Shown: positions 17,007 to 26,440 of the stretch, in pieces
Numbering within the stretch: the stretch's first letter is position 1
Layout of the letters: each line of letters opens with the position of its first letter
Origin: a virus
Direction: 5' to 3' (one strand)
DNA: 64,000 nucleotides
Virus record (IMG/VR): IMGVR_UViG_3300014325_000012
Location: 1 to 64,000 of that record
Made by a program: the position numbers and the translations under genes
The notes under the pieces: generated by a model
The model's database searches: none
Told to the model about the DNA's origin: nothing
What the model saw: the letters and a program-made list of their open reading frames with translations, nothing else

Positions 17007-18692
17007 ATGCTTAAAGAAATAAAGGCTCATTTTAACGCTTTTCTAAATCAGATAGGGTATATATCAGAAGAGGAGTTAGCACTATCTGCTGTATCCAAAG
17101 AAAAAAGGAGAAGAGCTAAAAATCTACAGAAGTACACCAGCTCTGTTAAGTCTAGAGCAGATATAAACAATTGGTTTGCGGCTAATAAAGAACTTGCCGG
17201 TATTTATAAAGAAGCCTATAAGAATGGGCTACCTAAAAGGACAAAAGATGCCATTTCTCTGGTTTCCATGTCAGATCTCTATGGTTACAAGCCCGGCATG
17301 TCTCGCATGTACAATCTTTTTGCCCAAAATCCCTTTGGTTTATTTGCGTTCATATCCAGACATCATCCAGCTATACGTGGATGTATACAAGTGATTATGG
17401 ATGAAATAGCTAATGATGGTTATGTATTAATTTCGGAGAAGGGAACTTCTAGAAAAAGATTAAAAGAAGTATATAGGAGATTGAAGTCTACTAGAATTCC
17501 TGACATGAGACTTACCTTAGCTAAACACTTAAAAATTTATGGTAATGCTTGGATTTTACCACATAATAATATGCTTGGTGGGAAGAGCGATGTTATGCAG
17601 ATACTCTCTCCCCCAAGAATACTTCCAGATATAGATCCTGTTACAGATAGAATTAGAGGTTGGTTATATAAGCCAGGTCCTGGAGTAGGTACTATTAATT
17701 TACCTGTGGATAAAGTATGGCATTTAAGACTTATGTCTATGGATGATTATAGACCTATTGGAGATCCTCCCTTAGGTCCAGCTATATTAGATATTGAAGC
17801 TGACATGGCAGCATCAGCCTTTAATAACCAGGTATTTCAGAAAGGTGGACTACTTGGTCTAATTGTTTCAATCAAAGTACCAGATACTATTGATCCTTTT
17901 GGTGATGAAGAGCTTGACTATACAGAGGAGCTACAGGAAAGAGTTAATACTGAGTTTTCGGGTGCTAAAGCTGGACAAAGTATGCTGGTCTCTCCTAATA
18001 TTGATAATGTTTATAATGTTAACCCCGTAGGTAAGCTAGACTCTTCATTTAAGACTCTTCACTATGAAACAGCGAAAACTATTGCCTTATGTTTAGGAGT
18101 ACCCCCTGAGAAAATTGCTGTGTCAAGATCTGACACCTTACAGTATATTCCCTCGCTTGTTGAAGACTCAGTAAATACATCATTTGATAAGTCTATGAAT
18201 AATTTAATTAACTACATAGACGAATTTATTAATGAAAAAATACTAAAAGAAAGATTTGGTATTACGGACATATTAATCCAATCTGGTGGTAGATATGGGG
18301 CACTTACCACAAACGCTTGTGAGGCTATAAAAACCCTTGCTGATGCAGGACCTATAATTACAGTTAATGATGCTTTTGAACGTATCTTAGGTTGGGAGCC
18401 ACTTCCAGCTGATAACCCAAGAGGTCAGTGGGTCTTGGATAATACTAAAGGAAGAATGGAAGGAGAGAAATCCACAGAAGTGCCTAGATATCCAGGCATT
18501 GTAGACCAACCAGAACAAAATATGGACCTAGGAAAATCCCTTGGTTCTGAGGAAATTACTAAAAAACCAGACATAAAGTGGTTTGGAAGGATAGAGAAAA
18601 CATACCATTCAGATGATGAAACTATAGTACATAGAGCGGTTATTGGTAAATGGGGAATTAAGTTCTTTGAAGAGCCTGGAAGAAATAGCTGA
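17007..18692 (+). CDS. Portal protein
   Basis: The 561-residue protein starts at ATG 17007. The segment FISRHHPAIRGCIQVIMDEIANDGYVL, the KHLKIYGNAWILP strand, the hinge-like QILSPPRILPDIDP...GWLYKPGPG and later GVPPEKIAVSRSDTLQY match the HK97/SPP1-type phage portal fold, a dodecameric ring at the capsid vertex through which DNA passes. The location after terminase and before the capsid protease supports this. The C-terminal extension (DIKWFGRIEKTYHSDDET onward) is of unknown role. Length is normal for portals. Confidence 0.85.
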   Translation: MLKEIKAHFNAFLNQIGYISEEELALSAVSKEKRRRAKNLQKYTSSVKSRADINNWFAANKELAGIYKEAYKNGLPKRTKDAISLVSMSDLYGYKPGMSRMYNLFAQNPFGLFAFISRHHPAIRGCIQVIMDEIANDGYVLISEKGTSRKRLKEVYRRLKSTRIPDMRLTLAKHLKIYGNAWILPHNNMLGGKSDVMQILSPPRILPDIDPVTDRIRGWLYKPGPGVGTINLPVDKVWHLRLMSMDDYRPIGDPPLGPAILDIEADMAASAFNNQVFQKGGLLGLIVSIKVPDTIDPFGDEELDYTEELQERVNTEFSGAKAGQSMLVSPNIDNVYNVNPVGKLDSSFKTLHYETAKTIALCLGVPPEKIAVSRSDTLQYIPSLVEDSVNTSFDKSMNNLINYIDEFINEKILKERFGITDILIQSGGRYGALTTNACEAIKTLADAGPIITVNDAFERILGWEPLPADNPRGQWVLDNTKGRMEGEKSTEVPRYPGIVDQPEQNMDLGKSLGSEEITKKPDIKWFGRIEKTYHSDDETIVHRAVIGKWGIKFFEEPGRNS

Positions 18693-18725
18693 TAAAATTA
18701 AATAGCATAATATCTAGGAGCACTC

Positions 18726-18845
18726 ATGGATAAAGATTTTATACGTTCTATAGAAAAGAAGGATTTAACTAAGGTTACTAAGACAGTAGTCCTTAATAAA
18801 GTGGCAGAAGAAAGGAAAAAAGAAGAGAAGAGGGAAGGTAAATAA
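18726..18845 (+). CDS. Small basic hypothetical protein (39 aa)
   Basis: ATG 18726 sits behind CTAGGAG and the TAA overlaps the next ATG by one base (TAATG). The product is highly charged with a run of Lys and Glu at the end (VAEERKKEEKREGK). A CATAAT box at 18706-18711 may be its promoter. Function unknown; size and overlap suggest a real small gene. Confidence 0.5.
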   Translation: MDKDFIRSIEKKDLTKVTKTVVLNKVAEERKKEEKREGK

Positions 18846-19282
18846 TGCCTAGACCAAGGTTCTCTGATAGAATAATCACCCCTAATTCAATAGAAATATT
18901 AGCTAATCAATCATATGATCTTTACATTGATTTAGTTGATAGCTTTTATCCTCAAATTATGATTAGACAAACATGGACTTCCACCGCAAGTGGAGGTAGT
19001 GGCATTGACTGCACACTATACTCCGGATTTGTAGTAAATGCAACCCCTTATGTTATAGCTGCTTCTCAGACTAATTCAAGTCTTTCCGCACCTGGAACAG
19101 TAGAATTTGCGGATAATGGTACCGCCATTTCTATGGTTGACCCTACATTAGGAAGTTCTAATCAAACTACAAGAACCAAACAGGATATAAATGCCGAACA
19201 AACTTCCAGGTTTCAAAAACTACATATAGTTAATAGTGATGCAATTAATACTGTAACAGTTTTCGTAGCGGGTGATTGGTGA
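18845..19282 (+). CDS. Beta-rich structural protein (145 aa)
   Basis: The start overlaps the upstream stop (TAATG). Sequence is low in charge and rich in Ser, Thr and Ile (SYDLYIDLVDSFYPQIMIRQ, LHIVNSDAINTVTVFVAGDW), like small virion beta-barrel proteins. It heads a set of tightly spaced structural genes up to 27747. The family is not recognised. Confidence 0.6.
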   Translation: MPRPRFSDRIITPNSIEILANQSYDLYIDLVDSFYPQIMIRQTWTSTASGGSGIDCTLYSGFVVNATPYVIAASQTNSSLSAPGTVEFADNGTAISMVDPTLGSSNQTTRTKQDINAEQTSRFQKLHIVNSDAINTVTVFVAGDW

Positions 19283-20238
19283 TGGAGACATTTGAAATAG
19301 CTAACAATGATAGTGTTTTAGGACTAGTAGATGAGGACGTAGTTGTATTGCCTCTAATGTCCACTATTGCTAATGGAAAACAAATCTATATTCAAGTAAC
19401 CTCTGGAACTATTATTCTTAGAGCCTCAAATAGAGAGCAGATAAATTATAGTACTGAAGACATGTCGTTAAGTGCTGGAAATTATCTAGCAATATCAGAT
19501 CCTGGTGATTCTTGGCATGTTATGGCTGGTATAGGCTTAACAGGATCTCCCTCACCATCCTCTGGATTCACCCCATTTGGTACTAATGTAGTTACAGCTG
19601 AGGATGATCTTCAACTTACTACAGATGATGGCATAGTTCTATGGGATGGATCATTTGATGGAGATATATACGTTCCAGACTTTCCAACATTAGGTACTCA
19701 AATATCTTTCCTGATTACAGGTGATCCTGGAACAAACATATTAAAAATAGGATCTAATACAGAGAGTGTCACAAGTAATGGATATATAAATCTAGGCCAA
19801 TCTATATATCAAAGCGCAAAAGCAGTGACCATAGAGTATGTAGGTGGTGATGGTTTCTTTGCTAACTGGATTCAGACTGGCGGGGAAGATCTTACTGGTT
19901 TCACACATATACATGGTAGTTTAAGAATATCTCCTAGGTATAATTCAGCATTTAGTATTGGATTTGGGTTTTATCCGCCTACAGTCAATAGAGCTATAGT
20001 GTTTCCAGATGCTGATGCTAATCCAGTAATTTTTGGCTCTACCTCTCTATCTTCAGGACAGTCTGCATCCATACCAATTAACGATCTCACTACCGGAGCT
20101 ATAATTCTTCTTTCTTATAAAGGCATTCCAGTCAATCCTGGATCTTTGTATTACGTAGCCAGCACAGGAAGTTTTGTTATCCATAGCACTTCAGGTAGTG
20201 ATGCTAGTACCGTAGCATATGGTATAGCTTCTCTATAA
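19282..20238 (+). CDS. Beta-rich structural protein (318 aa)
   Basis: ATG 19282 overlaps the preceding TGA (TGATG); the TTG at 19276 is less likely. The protein has an N-terminal region, a Ser/Pro-rich linker (GSPSPSSGFTP) and a C-terminal region ending in a Ser/Thr-rich strand set. The middle (AEDDLQLTTDDGIVLWDGSF) resembles fibre-type beta repeats. It is probably a virion surface or fibre protein. No enzyme motif is seen. Confidence 0.58.
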   Translation: METFEIANNDSVLGLVDEDVVVLPLMSTIANGKQIYIQVTSGTIILRASNREQINYSTEDMSLSAGNYLAISDPGDSWHVMAGIGLTGSPSPSSGFTPFGTNVVTAEDDLQLTTDDGIVLWDGSFDGDIYVPDFPTLGTQISFLITGDPGTNILKIGSNTESVTSNGYINLGQSIYQSAKAVTIEYVGGDGFFANWIQTGGEDLTGFTHIHGSLRISPRYNSAFSIGFGFYPPTVNRAIVFPDADANPVIFGSTSLSSGQSASIPINDLTTGAIILLSYKGIPVNPGSLYYVASTGSFVIHSTSGSDASTVAYGIASL

Positions 20239-20255
20239 AAGTAAAGGAGAATATA

Positions 20256-20864
20256 ATGGCAGCCCCTAAACCAACACCTACAGTCACTTCAGTCTCTTGC
20301 CCAGATGGGACTATTAGTATTTCTCCTAATACAGGGGATGTAAATATTTCCTTATTTAATAAAGCTCAAGCAGGAACTTATAGTTTTCCATATCAGATAT
20401 CTATAGATGCTAAAGGCAGTGTATTAGATATAAAAACCATGGATCAGATGGTTGAATCCGTAGGAACACTTGATGGATTAACTTCAACAGGTGGTAAAGA
20501 TCCTGTACTTAGTCTTGTTCCTACAGGAGTTCTTCCTCCAGGAAAAACAGGTAGCACTATGACTATAGGAGCATTAGCTTCTATAGATTACAATCAATAT
20601 GGCCAATTAACTGCTGTAAGGGCTGGAGCTGCAGTTTGTGGGGTAGTGCCTGTACACAATGGTATGAGCAGTCCTATTTACATTGGTGGTGGATTTGGTT
20701 CCCAATCTTTAGTTACATTAACCTATAAAGGAACTGTAACTAGCCCTAGCTTTCTGAGTTATGAGACCTTTGATAGAACAGATCAAATGGAGTCCCATTT
20801 CATTATTTACACAAGTGATCCCCAAACAATTGGTAATGTGTCTTGGGAGCTAATATATATTTAA
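20256..20864 (+). CDS. Probable virion or fibre protein (202 aa)
   Basis: ATG 20256 follows AAAGGAG. The first half (DGTISISPNTGDVNISLFNKAQAGTYSFPYQISIDAKG) resembles the stalk repeats of phage fibres, in which short Gly/Asn turns join beta strands. The second half, from VHNGMSSPIYIGGGFG on, may be a globular head. Assignment rests on composition and neighbours. Confidence 0.5.
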   Translation: MAAPKPTPTVTSVSCPDGTISISPNTGDVNISLFNKAQAGTYSFPYQISIDAKGSVLDIKTMDQMVESVGTLDGLTSTGGKDPVLSLVPTGVLPPGKTGSTMTIGALASIDYNQYGQLTAVRAGAAVCGVVPVHNGMSSPIYIGGGFGSQSLVTLTYKGTVTSPSFLSYETFDRTDQMESHFIIYTSDPQTIGNVSWELIYI

Positions 20865-20871
20865 AAGGATT

Positions 20872-21351
20872 ATGAAAATGACAGTACCTAAATTTCCTAA
20901 TAACCCAATAACGGTGGATGTAGAGTCTATTGGTAGTCAGTTAATATCCGGGCAAAATACTACGGTTAGGTATGATGCCCAAACTAAGAAAGTAGCTATT
21001 GATGTGCCTAATTCAGTACAGCCTGGAGGAGGTACAGTAATTACTGTAGATTCAAATACCGATCCTGCAATTGTTGGTCAGATGTATTGGTGTATGAATA
21101 GACAGGGAGTTAATGATAAACAAGTAACTATCTGGTTTCAAGGTTACTCAAATCCTAATATGTATGATATTAGATTTCCCTCATACTTTCAATACGGCTA
21201 CTCAATTCAGCAGACTCAATGTCTTCCCGAATATGGAACATTAACCTTTCCAGGAAAGTCAACTCAAAACTTTTTGATTCCAGCTATTCCCATGACTCCT
21301 GCAGTAGGTGGGATAGGCTTTACTGGCTGTGTAGTATTAACAGGCATGTAA
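20872..21351 (+). CDS. Probable virion or fibre protein (159 aa)
   Basis: Starts at ATG 20872 (or 20878) behind AAAGGA, seven bases after the previous stop. The N-terminus (ITVDVESIGSQLISGQNTTVRYDAQTKKVAIDVPNSVQPGGG) has the same stalk-like character as its neighbour, followed by an aromatic-rich domain (VTIWFQGYSNPNMYDIRFPSYFQYGYS). It may assemble with the gene before it. Family not recognised. Confidence 0.5.
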   Translation: MKMTVPKFPNNPITVDVESIGSQLISGQNTTVRYDAQTKKVAIDVPNSVQPGGGTVITVDSNTDPAIVGQMYWCMNRQGVNDKQVTIWFQGYSNPNMYDIRFPSYFQYGYSIQQTQCLPEYGTLTFPGKSTQNFLIPAIPMTPAVGGIGFTGCVVLTGM

Positions 21352-21358
21352 GCGCTAG

Positions 21359-21364
21359 TATAAT
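21359..21364 (+). promoter_or_regulatory. TAGTATAAT-type promoter
   Basis: GCTAGTATAATTAAAC lies about 30 bases before the gene at 21394. It belongs to the recurrent late-type element family. Confidence 0.45.
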
Positions 21365-21393
21365 TAAACTAGTCTATAAATAGAGGAAAATAA

Positions 21394-22026
21394 ATGAGCT
21401 TTCGAATAAAAGTTAGTCCTGCTCAAATTAAAGCAGTTGAAACAACCTGTGAAGCTATTATATTTAGAGCTAATGGGGATATAGAAGATCTTGGTATTAT
21501 AAGTAGAGGTTGGTGGCATAAAAGACTAGCTAAGTGGCTTGGTTTGGCTGAATGGCGTAAACTTCTGAAGAAGAAAGCTAAGAAATCTGGTATACAAAAT
21601 GCTATGGCAGATGTTGTGACTTACGCAGGTTTTGCAATTGTTACTAACACTCTAGTAAACCTAACCCTAACCCCTAAATATATTGGATGGGGAACAGGTG
21701 CTGGTACCTCCGCTCAAGGAAATACTAGTCTATTTACTGAGGACTATACAACCACTAATGATGGAGTTCACAATATTAGAGTAACAGGAACCTTATCACA
21801 AGTTACCACTTCTCAGACAAATGATACTTTTCAAATAGTAGGAACCCTAACTGCTTATGGTTCACAAACTATAACTAATTGTGGAACATTTGATACTAAT
21901 GGCCAAGCAGTTAATTTAGTGACTGCCCCTTCTGGTGGGAACTTATATATAAAGTCTGATTTTACTGGAATACCATTAGCTGCAAATGATGCTATACAAT
22001 TTACCTTAAAAGTCAAATACTCGTAA
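21394..22026 (+). CDS. Tail-fibre or tip-like protein (210 aa)
   Basis: ATG 21394 follows AGAGGAAA. After a basic segment (RGWWHKRLAKWLGLAEWRKLLKKKAKK) the protein continues with ADVVTYAGFAIVTNTLVNL and YIGWGTGAGTSAQGNTSLFTED, a pattern seen in phage receptor-binding or decoration proteins. The gene at 56580 has the same length and layout (helical lead, then GNGSTAATSSDTRLTNE), suggesting distant paralogy between a head-proximal and a tail-fibre gene. Confidence 0.5.
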   Translation: MSFRIKVSPAQIKAVETTCEAIIFRANGDIEDLGIISRGWWHKRLAKWLGLAEWRKLLKKKAKKSGIQNAMADVVTYAGFAIVTNTLVNLTLTPKYIGWGTGAGTSAQGNTSLFTEDYTTTNDGVHNIRVTGTLSQVTTSQTNDTFQIVGTLTAYGSQTITNCGTFDTNGQAVNLVTAPSGGNLYIKSDFTGIPLAANDAIQFTLKVKYS

Positions 22027-22047
22027 CCTTGACAATATTGAGATTAG

Positions 22048-22053
22048 TATAAT
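22048..22053 (+). promoter_or_regulatory. TAGTATAAT-type promoter
   Basis: TAGTATAATT with TATAAT at 22048-22053 precedes the gene at 22081. A TTGACA lies at 22029-22034 but only 13 bases upstream, too close for a standard -35. Confidence 0.42.
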
Positions 22054-22080
22054 TGAAAAGTATTATATTGGGGATGTGTA

Positions 22081-22329
22081 ATGTTTTATACAGATATATT
22101 AGCTTACTTTCAAACTTATGCAGATAGAACAAAGAATTTTTCTTTATGTTTAGGAACTCCTCTACCTGACGGAACTCCAACTATCTATATTCATCCTGCG
22201 GATATAGATGGAGATACAGTTAATCTAGCTGTAGTACCAGGAACTCTTACTTTGTCTCTAGACCCACTAACACAAAATGATGACGGTACTTTTACAGTCA
22301 ATACAATAGTAGTACCTTCCGGGGAGTAA
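22081..22329 (+). CDS. Hypothetical small structural protein (82 aa)
   Basis: ATG 22081 after TTGGGGATG. The product alternates hydrophobic and polar residues (GDTVNLAVVPGTLTLSLDPL) and ends four bases before the next gene. Beta-rich and acidic; function unknown. Confidence 0.5.
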   Translation: MFYTDILAYFQTYADRTKNFSLCLGTPLPDGTPTIYIHPADIDGDTVNLAVVPGTLTLSLDPLTQNDDGTFTVNTIVVPSGE

Positions 22330-22332
22330 TTT

Positions 22333-23202
22333 ATGGGCTTCCTAAGTATAGACGATATGATTAACCAGATCACTACTAATGGTCAATCACAAGATATAAA
22401 CTGGCAAAAGACAAGTTCTAATGGTGCTACCTCTGCGGCTGGTAGATGGCATGAAATGCTTACTTGGACTGGAGTTCCAGCGGCTGTGACTTTCTCAGGA
22501 ACAGCTGGAGTAGCAACTTCTCTTACTAGCTCTACTACCGGAGCTTTATCAAGCCTCCCGGAGGGTAACGTTTCTACTAAAACTAGACATTTACTTAATA
22601 GTATGTCTTGGACTGGTTCTTCCGTAGTAACTCCAGCCTCATTAATACTTTGTGACTTCTTACTATACTATCCAGCCTTAGTAGTGACAGGCACACCGAC
22701 AGTACCTAATAATTCCGTTACCTTGCCAAGATACACGACTGGCGCTGGAGTTCAAGCTGCTGTGTTTGTTCAGACTGCTTTAGGTGCCGCAAGCCCAGCT
22801 TTGACTATGACATTTACTGCGGTAGATAGCGGAGGATCAACACATTCTGGTCAGACTGCGGTTATGACTTCTCCTGCTAACTCTGCTCCCATTTCTACAG
22901 CTTTACTCAATAATGGACAACCACAATTCCCTATTCCTTCCGGATATGTAGGTATACAAAGCATTCAGTCTTATACTATTGCGTCAGGAACTTCAGGAAC
23001 AGTGGCAGCGGTTTTGTATAGACCTTTGATGCAAATTCCTTTATGTGCTCAATATCTGCCTTCTGAAAGGGATTGTCTTTATCAGCTTCTTAGTCTTCCC
23101 AGAATTTATGACGGGGCTTGTCTTGGTTGGATGGTAGGAATAGGAGGAGCTATGACAACATTACAGACTATCTCCGGTCGCACGCAATATTGCTGGGGTT
23201 GA
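22333..23202 (+). CDS. Structural protein, paralogue 1 of 3 (289 aa)
   Basis: This is the first of three related proteins (with 23721 and 25559). Shared blocks in order: GVATSLTSSTTGAL, GNVSTKTRHLL, LCDFLLYYPAL, VTLPRYTTGAGVQA, SIQSYTIASGT, then RPLMQIP, a charged ERD or EKD, a run of hydrophobic residues and DGACLG near the C-terminus ending in an aromatic-Trp-Gly. The fold looks beta-rich. They sit between portal and protease, so capsid-surface or neck fibres are likely, but I know no named family. An HNH gene separates paralogues 1 and 2. Confidence 0.65.
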   Translation: MGFLSIDDMINQITTNGQSQDINWQKTSSNGATSAAGRWHEMLTWTGVPAAVTFSGTAGVATSLTSSTTGALSSLPEGNVSTKTRHLLNSMSWTGSSVVTPASLILCDFLLYYPALVVTGTPTVPNNSVTLPRYTTGAGVQAAVFVQTALGAASPALTMTFTAVDSGGSTHSGQTAVMTSPANSAPISTALLNNGQPQFPIPSGYVGIQSIQSYTIASGTSGTVAAVLYRPLMQIPLCAQYLPSERDCLYQLLSLPRIYDGACLGWMVGIGGAMTTLQTISGRTQYCWG

Positions 23203-23207
23203 CCTGA

Positions 23208-23717
23208 ATGAATATTTTATGTTATCATAATAAAATGGACTGTCAAGAAAAGATAAATTATGTTAAATATCTTATGGATAACTCTAGAGTTGATTTAGAG
23301 ACAGGCTGTCTTAATTGGCTAAAAACTAAAAATCCAAAAGGGTATGGAGTATGCAAACATATAACTGGCATAAGGTCTATTAGATGTCACAGGGTAATGT
23401 ATCAGCTTTGTTTTGGATACATTAGCGACGATATTCAAGTAAGGCATTCCTGTAATAATGCCTCTTGCCTTAATCCAGAACATCTGTCTTTGGGAACTAA
23501 CCAAGACAATGTAAATGATAGGGCATTAGCTGGAGGGTATGCTAGAGGCGAATCCCACTGCAACTCCAAGTTTACAGAAGAACAAGTTAGAGAAATTAAA
23601 AGGCTTTGCAAATTCAGAGAAATGTCTCAGACCAAGATAGCTGCTAAGTTTGGCACAAAACTAGTCAATATAGAGAAAATTGCCCAAGGTAAGCTCTGGA
23701 AACACATAGAGGTGTAG
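23208..23717 (+). CDS. HNH homing endonuclease
   Basis: The 169-residue product begins at ATG 23208. It shows the HNH_3-type layout: TGCLNW, CHRVMYQL (first His), RHSCNNASCLNPEHLSLGTNQDNVNDR, then a C-terminal helix-turn-helix (FTEEQVREIKRLCKFREMSQTKIAAKFG) that would read DNA. It fits exactly between two paralogous structural genes with only a few bases on each side, which looks like an insertion into a tandem array. Related genes lie at 34224 and 42817. Confidence 0.85.
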   Translation: MNILCYHNKMDCQEKINYVKYLMDNSRVDLETGCLNWLKTKNPKGYGVCKHITGIRSIRCHRVMYQLCFGYISDDIQVRHSCNNASCLNPEHLSLGTNQDNVNDRALAGGYARGESHCNSKFTEEQVREIKRLCKFREMSQTKIAAKFGTKLVNIEKIAQGKLWKHIEV

Positions 23718-23720
23718 AGC

Positions 23721-25559
23721 ATGACTAACGGAATCTCAAGCATCGCAGAATTAAGAAACGCTATAGAAGCCGGTCAGATAGGTGAAATAAACTTCCAGAC
23801 CGTAGCTACTACTAGAAATACTGTACAACCAGCTTGGATGGATTTATTTAGCTCGTCTGGAGTTAAAACTACTCCATTAGACCTAAGTGCCTCGGCTGGG
23901 GTAGCTACACAATTAACTTCTTCCACTACAGGAGCTTTACCACTTAATGAAGGTAATGTCTCACCTAAGAAAAGATATTTATTAGATGTTCAGGTAAATA
24001 ACTCAGGAGCTACTACAGTCCCTCTTACTGGATACCTTTGTGACTTGCTTCTGTATTACAACATTTCACTTAACAGCGCAACAAGCTTAAACAATACAGC
24101 TACGCTTCCTAGATATACAGATGGAGTAGGAGTTCAGGCTATTGTTACACAAGCTGGAAATTCCTTAAGACCTTTTGAAAACCAGACTGGACCCACATCT
24201 CTTAGCATTACATATACAGACAGTGCTAATAATTCAACATCTTCGTCTTTATACTCTAATGCGATGATAGCTCCCACAACTACTACAGTGACAGTTCAAA
24301 CGCTGCCTGCGGGAATAGCTATAACTCCAGATAATTCTAAAGTCTTGGTATGCAACAATACAACTGGATCTGTCTCTGTAATAACTGTTAGTAATAACTC
24401 TGTGACTAATATAACTGGTTTGAGCTTTCCGTGTGGCATAGCAGTAATGCCAGACGGAAGCCATGCTTATTTTGTAAATAGGGGAGGGAATCAAGTTAAG
24501 GCTATAGATTTAAGTAACAATACGATATCAGCCACAATATCTTCTGTAGGAACCAATCCAATAGGTATAGCAATAAATCCTGCTGGAACTCTTGTCTATG
24601 CAGTAGGAGGCTCCTCAAAGAATCTGTATGAAATAACAATATCCAGTAATACCATCACACATACAATAGACCTAACTAATGGCGGAGCTAATACTGTTGA
24701 TGGTCCTTCAGCGGTTGCTGTAAATCCTGCTGGAACTTTTGCTTATGTCACAAATACAACTAATACAGACCAAGCCTACTACAAGGTAAATCTTAGCACC
24801 TATGCAGTGACTAGAGTAGCAGTGGCAAGCTTCAAAGAGAATTCTTTAGCTATAAATCCTGCCGGAACTAAAATGTATATTTCAGGTAGTGCTAACGGTA
24901 CTATAAAAGTAATAGACTTAAGTACAGATACGGTAACTGCCACCATTAGTGTTGCTAATGCTTCTTCAGGGACACAAATTCAAGTTAACAGTCTTGCTAT
25001 AAACTCAACGGGATCTTATATGTATGCCACCTCTGATAGTGGATTCTGTGTTATTGACTTGGCTACAAATACTGTTGTATCTACATATACCTACGCTACA
25101 ACTTCAGTTAGCGGAGCCGGTAGTGTATGTATAGATTCAACTGGAACTTTTATATACTTTTCCAATGGAGGTTCTGGAGCTACAAATGTTGTATACGCAG
25201 CTGCAAGTAATCCAAATGAGTTGTTTACTGCTCAAACTGGAACAGATGCTTATGGAAGTGCTGCTTCTACGGGATCTGGAGGACCTTTCCTTCCCATGGG
25301 ATCTTCCGGGCAGGGAATTAAACACATAGACTCATATACTATAACTAACTCCCAATCAGCAAATGCAACTGCAATCCTAGTTAAACCACTCATGGCTTTT
25401 AGTGTAGCTAATTTTAATACACCTTCTGAAAAAGACATGTTCTTTCAGTATCTGTCAGCACCTCAAATACAAGACGGAGCTTGTTTAGGATTAATAGTAG
25501 GTGGAGTTAGTAATGTCGGACAAGTTTACAATGTCCGAATAAGGTATGTGTGGGTGTAA
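23721..25559 (+). CDS. Structural protein, paralogue 2 of 3, with inserted beta-propeller (612 aa)
   Basis: The ends (about residues 1-184 and 500-612) match the 289- and 293-residue neighbours (GVATQLTSSTTGALPLNEGNV, GYLCDLLLYYN, TLPRYTDGVGVQA; GIKHIDSYTI, KPLMAF, EKDMFFQYLS, DGACLG). Between them about 315 residues of YVTN/NHL-type propeller repeats are inserted: GIAITPDNSKVLVCNNTTGSVSVI, GIAVMPDGSHAYFVNRGG, GIAINPAGTLVYAVGG, AVAVNPAGTFAYVTN, and so on. Such blades commonly bind glycans or proteins. A similar propeller forms the N-terminus of the tail protein at 59361. The insertion point is a surface loop in the paralogues, so it is probably displayed on the virion. Confidence 0.72.
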   Translation: MTNGISSIAELRNAIEAGQIGEINFQTVATTRNTVQPAWMDLFSSSGVKTTPLDLSASAGVATQLTSSTTGALPLNEGNVSPKKRYLLDVQVNNSGATTVPLTGYLCDLLLYYNISLNSATSLNNTATLPRYTDGVGVQAIVTQAGNSLRPFENQTGPTSLSITYTDSANNSTSSSLYSNAMIAPTTTTVTVQTLPAGIAITPDNSKVLVCNNTTGSVSVITVSNNSVTNITGLSFPCGIAVMPDGSHAYFVNRGGNQVKAIDLSNNTISATISSVGTNPIGIAINPAGTLVYAVGGSSKNLYEITISSNTITHTIDLTNGGANTVDGPSAVAVNPAGTFAYVTNTTNTDQAYYKVNLSTYAVTRVAVASFKENSLAINPAGTKMYISGSANGTIKVIDLSTDTVTATISVANASSGTQIQVNSLAINSTGSYMYATSDSGFCVIDLATNTVVSTYTYATTSVSGAGSVCIDSTGTFIYFSNGGSGATNVVYAAASNPNELFTAQTGTDAYGSAASTGSGGPFLPMGSSGQGIKHIDSYTITNSQSANATAILVKPLMAFSVANFNTPSEKDMFFQYLSAPQIQDGACLGLIVGGVSNVGQVYNVRIRYVWV

Positions 25560-26440
25560 TGCCAGGATGGTCTACAGTTGCTGATATGGTTTCTGAGCTT
25601 GAAATAACAGGAAAGCTTGGAGAAATTAACTTTCACAGAGTTACTGCTTTTAATACCGCCTCACAGGTCGGATACGCAATAGAGTTACTTCAGGGGACAG
25701 GACAACCAACAGGAGTGACTTTCTCAGGTACTGCGGGTGTCGCTACTTCTATGACTAACTCTACAACAGGAGCCTTACCGATAAATGGAAATGTGTCTAC
25801 AGACAATAGATTTCTTATTGACTTCCAAATGACTACTCCTAGTACAGGTACTCCTTTTGTTGCCTATCTGTGTGACTTCTTAATCTACTACCCCAATCTC
25901 AATATTAATGCGACTCCAACAACACTGGATAACACTGTCACTTTACCTAGATACACTAACGGAATTGGAGTTCAAGCTATTGTTACAGTAACAACAACTT
26001 TAGCAACTACTACTCCAACTCTTACCTTTACCTATACCGATTCAGCTAATAACTCTACAACCGGAGCTATAACGGCAGTAGCAACTGCTAATGCTAATCG
26101 TCCTTCCACACTATGGACAGTCAACCAAGGAGGCACTGGAGCGAATTTAGGCCCTTTCATACCTATGGGATCTACGGGTCAAGGAATTAAACATCTAGAC
26201 TCATATACAATTGCCAGCGGAACCTCTACAGGAGCCGTAACCGCACTTTTAGTCAAACCTCTCATGGCTATTCCAGTTACAACGACCGGAGTAGCTCAAG
26301 AAAAGGATATGGTATTCCAGTTCCCGTCCTTTCCTAAAATAGTAGATGGCGCTTGCTTAGGTATTATACTAGTAAGCTCCGGCGGGTCATTTAATACTAA
26401 TGACATTTTCAAAGGCAGAATAAGGTATGGGTGGGGCTAA
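25559..26440 (+). CDS. Structural protein, paralogue 3 of 3 (293 aa)
   Basis: ATG 25559 overlaps the previous stop (TAATG). It is closest to paralogue 2 without the propeller: TFSGTAGVATSMTNSTTGALPINGNVS, AYLCDFLIYYPNL, TLPRYTNGIGVQAIV, TFTYTDSANNSTTGA, FIPMGSTGQGIKHLDSYTI, KPLMAIP, QEKDMVFQFPS, DGACLGIIL. The region after TYTDSANNST is where the propeller sits in paralogue 2. It likely shares the same virion location. Confidence 0.65.
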   Translation: MPGWSTVADMVSELEITGKLGEINFHRVTAFNTASQVGYAIELLQGTGQPTGVTFSGTAGVATSMTNSTTGALPINGNVSTDNRFLIDFQMTTPSTGTPFVAYLCDFLIYYPNLNINATPTTLDNTVTLPRYTNGIGVQAIVTVTTTLATTTPTLTFTYTDSANNSTTGAITAVATANANRPSTLWTVNQGGTGANLGPFIPMGSTGQGIKHLDSYTIASGTSTGAVTALLVKPLMAIPVTTTGVAQEKDMVFQFPSFPKIVDGACLGIILVSSGGSFNTNDIFKGRIRYGWG

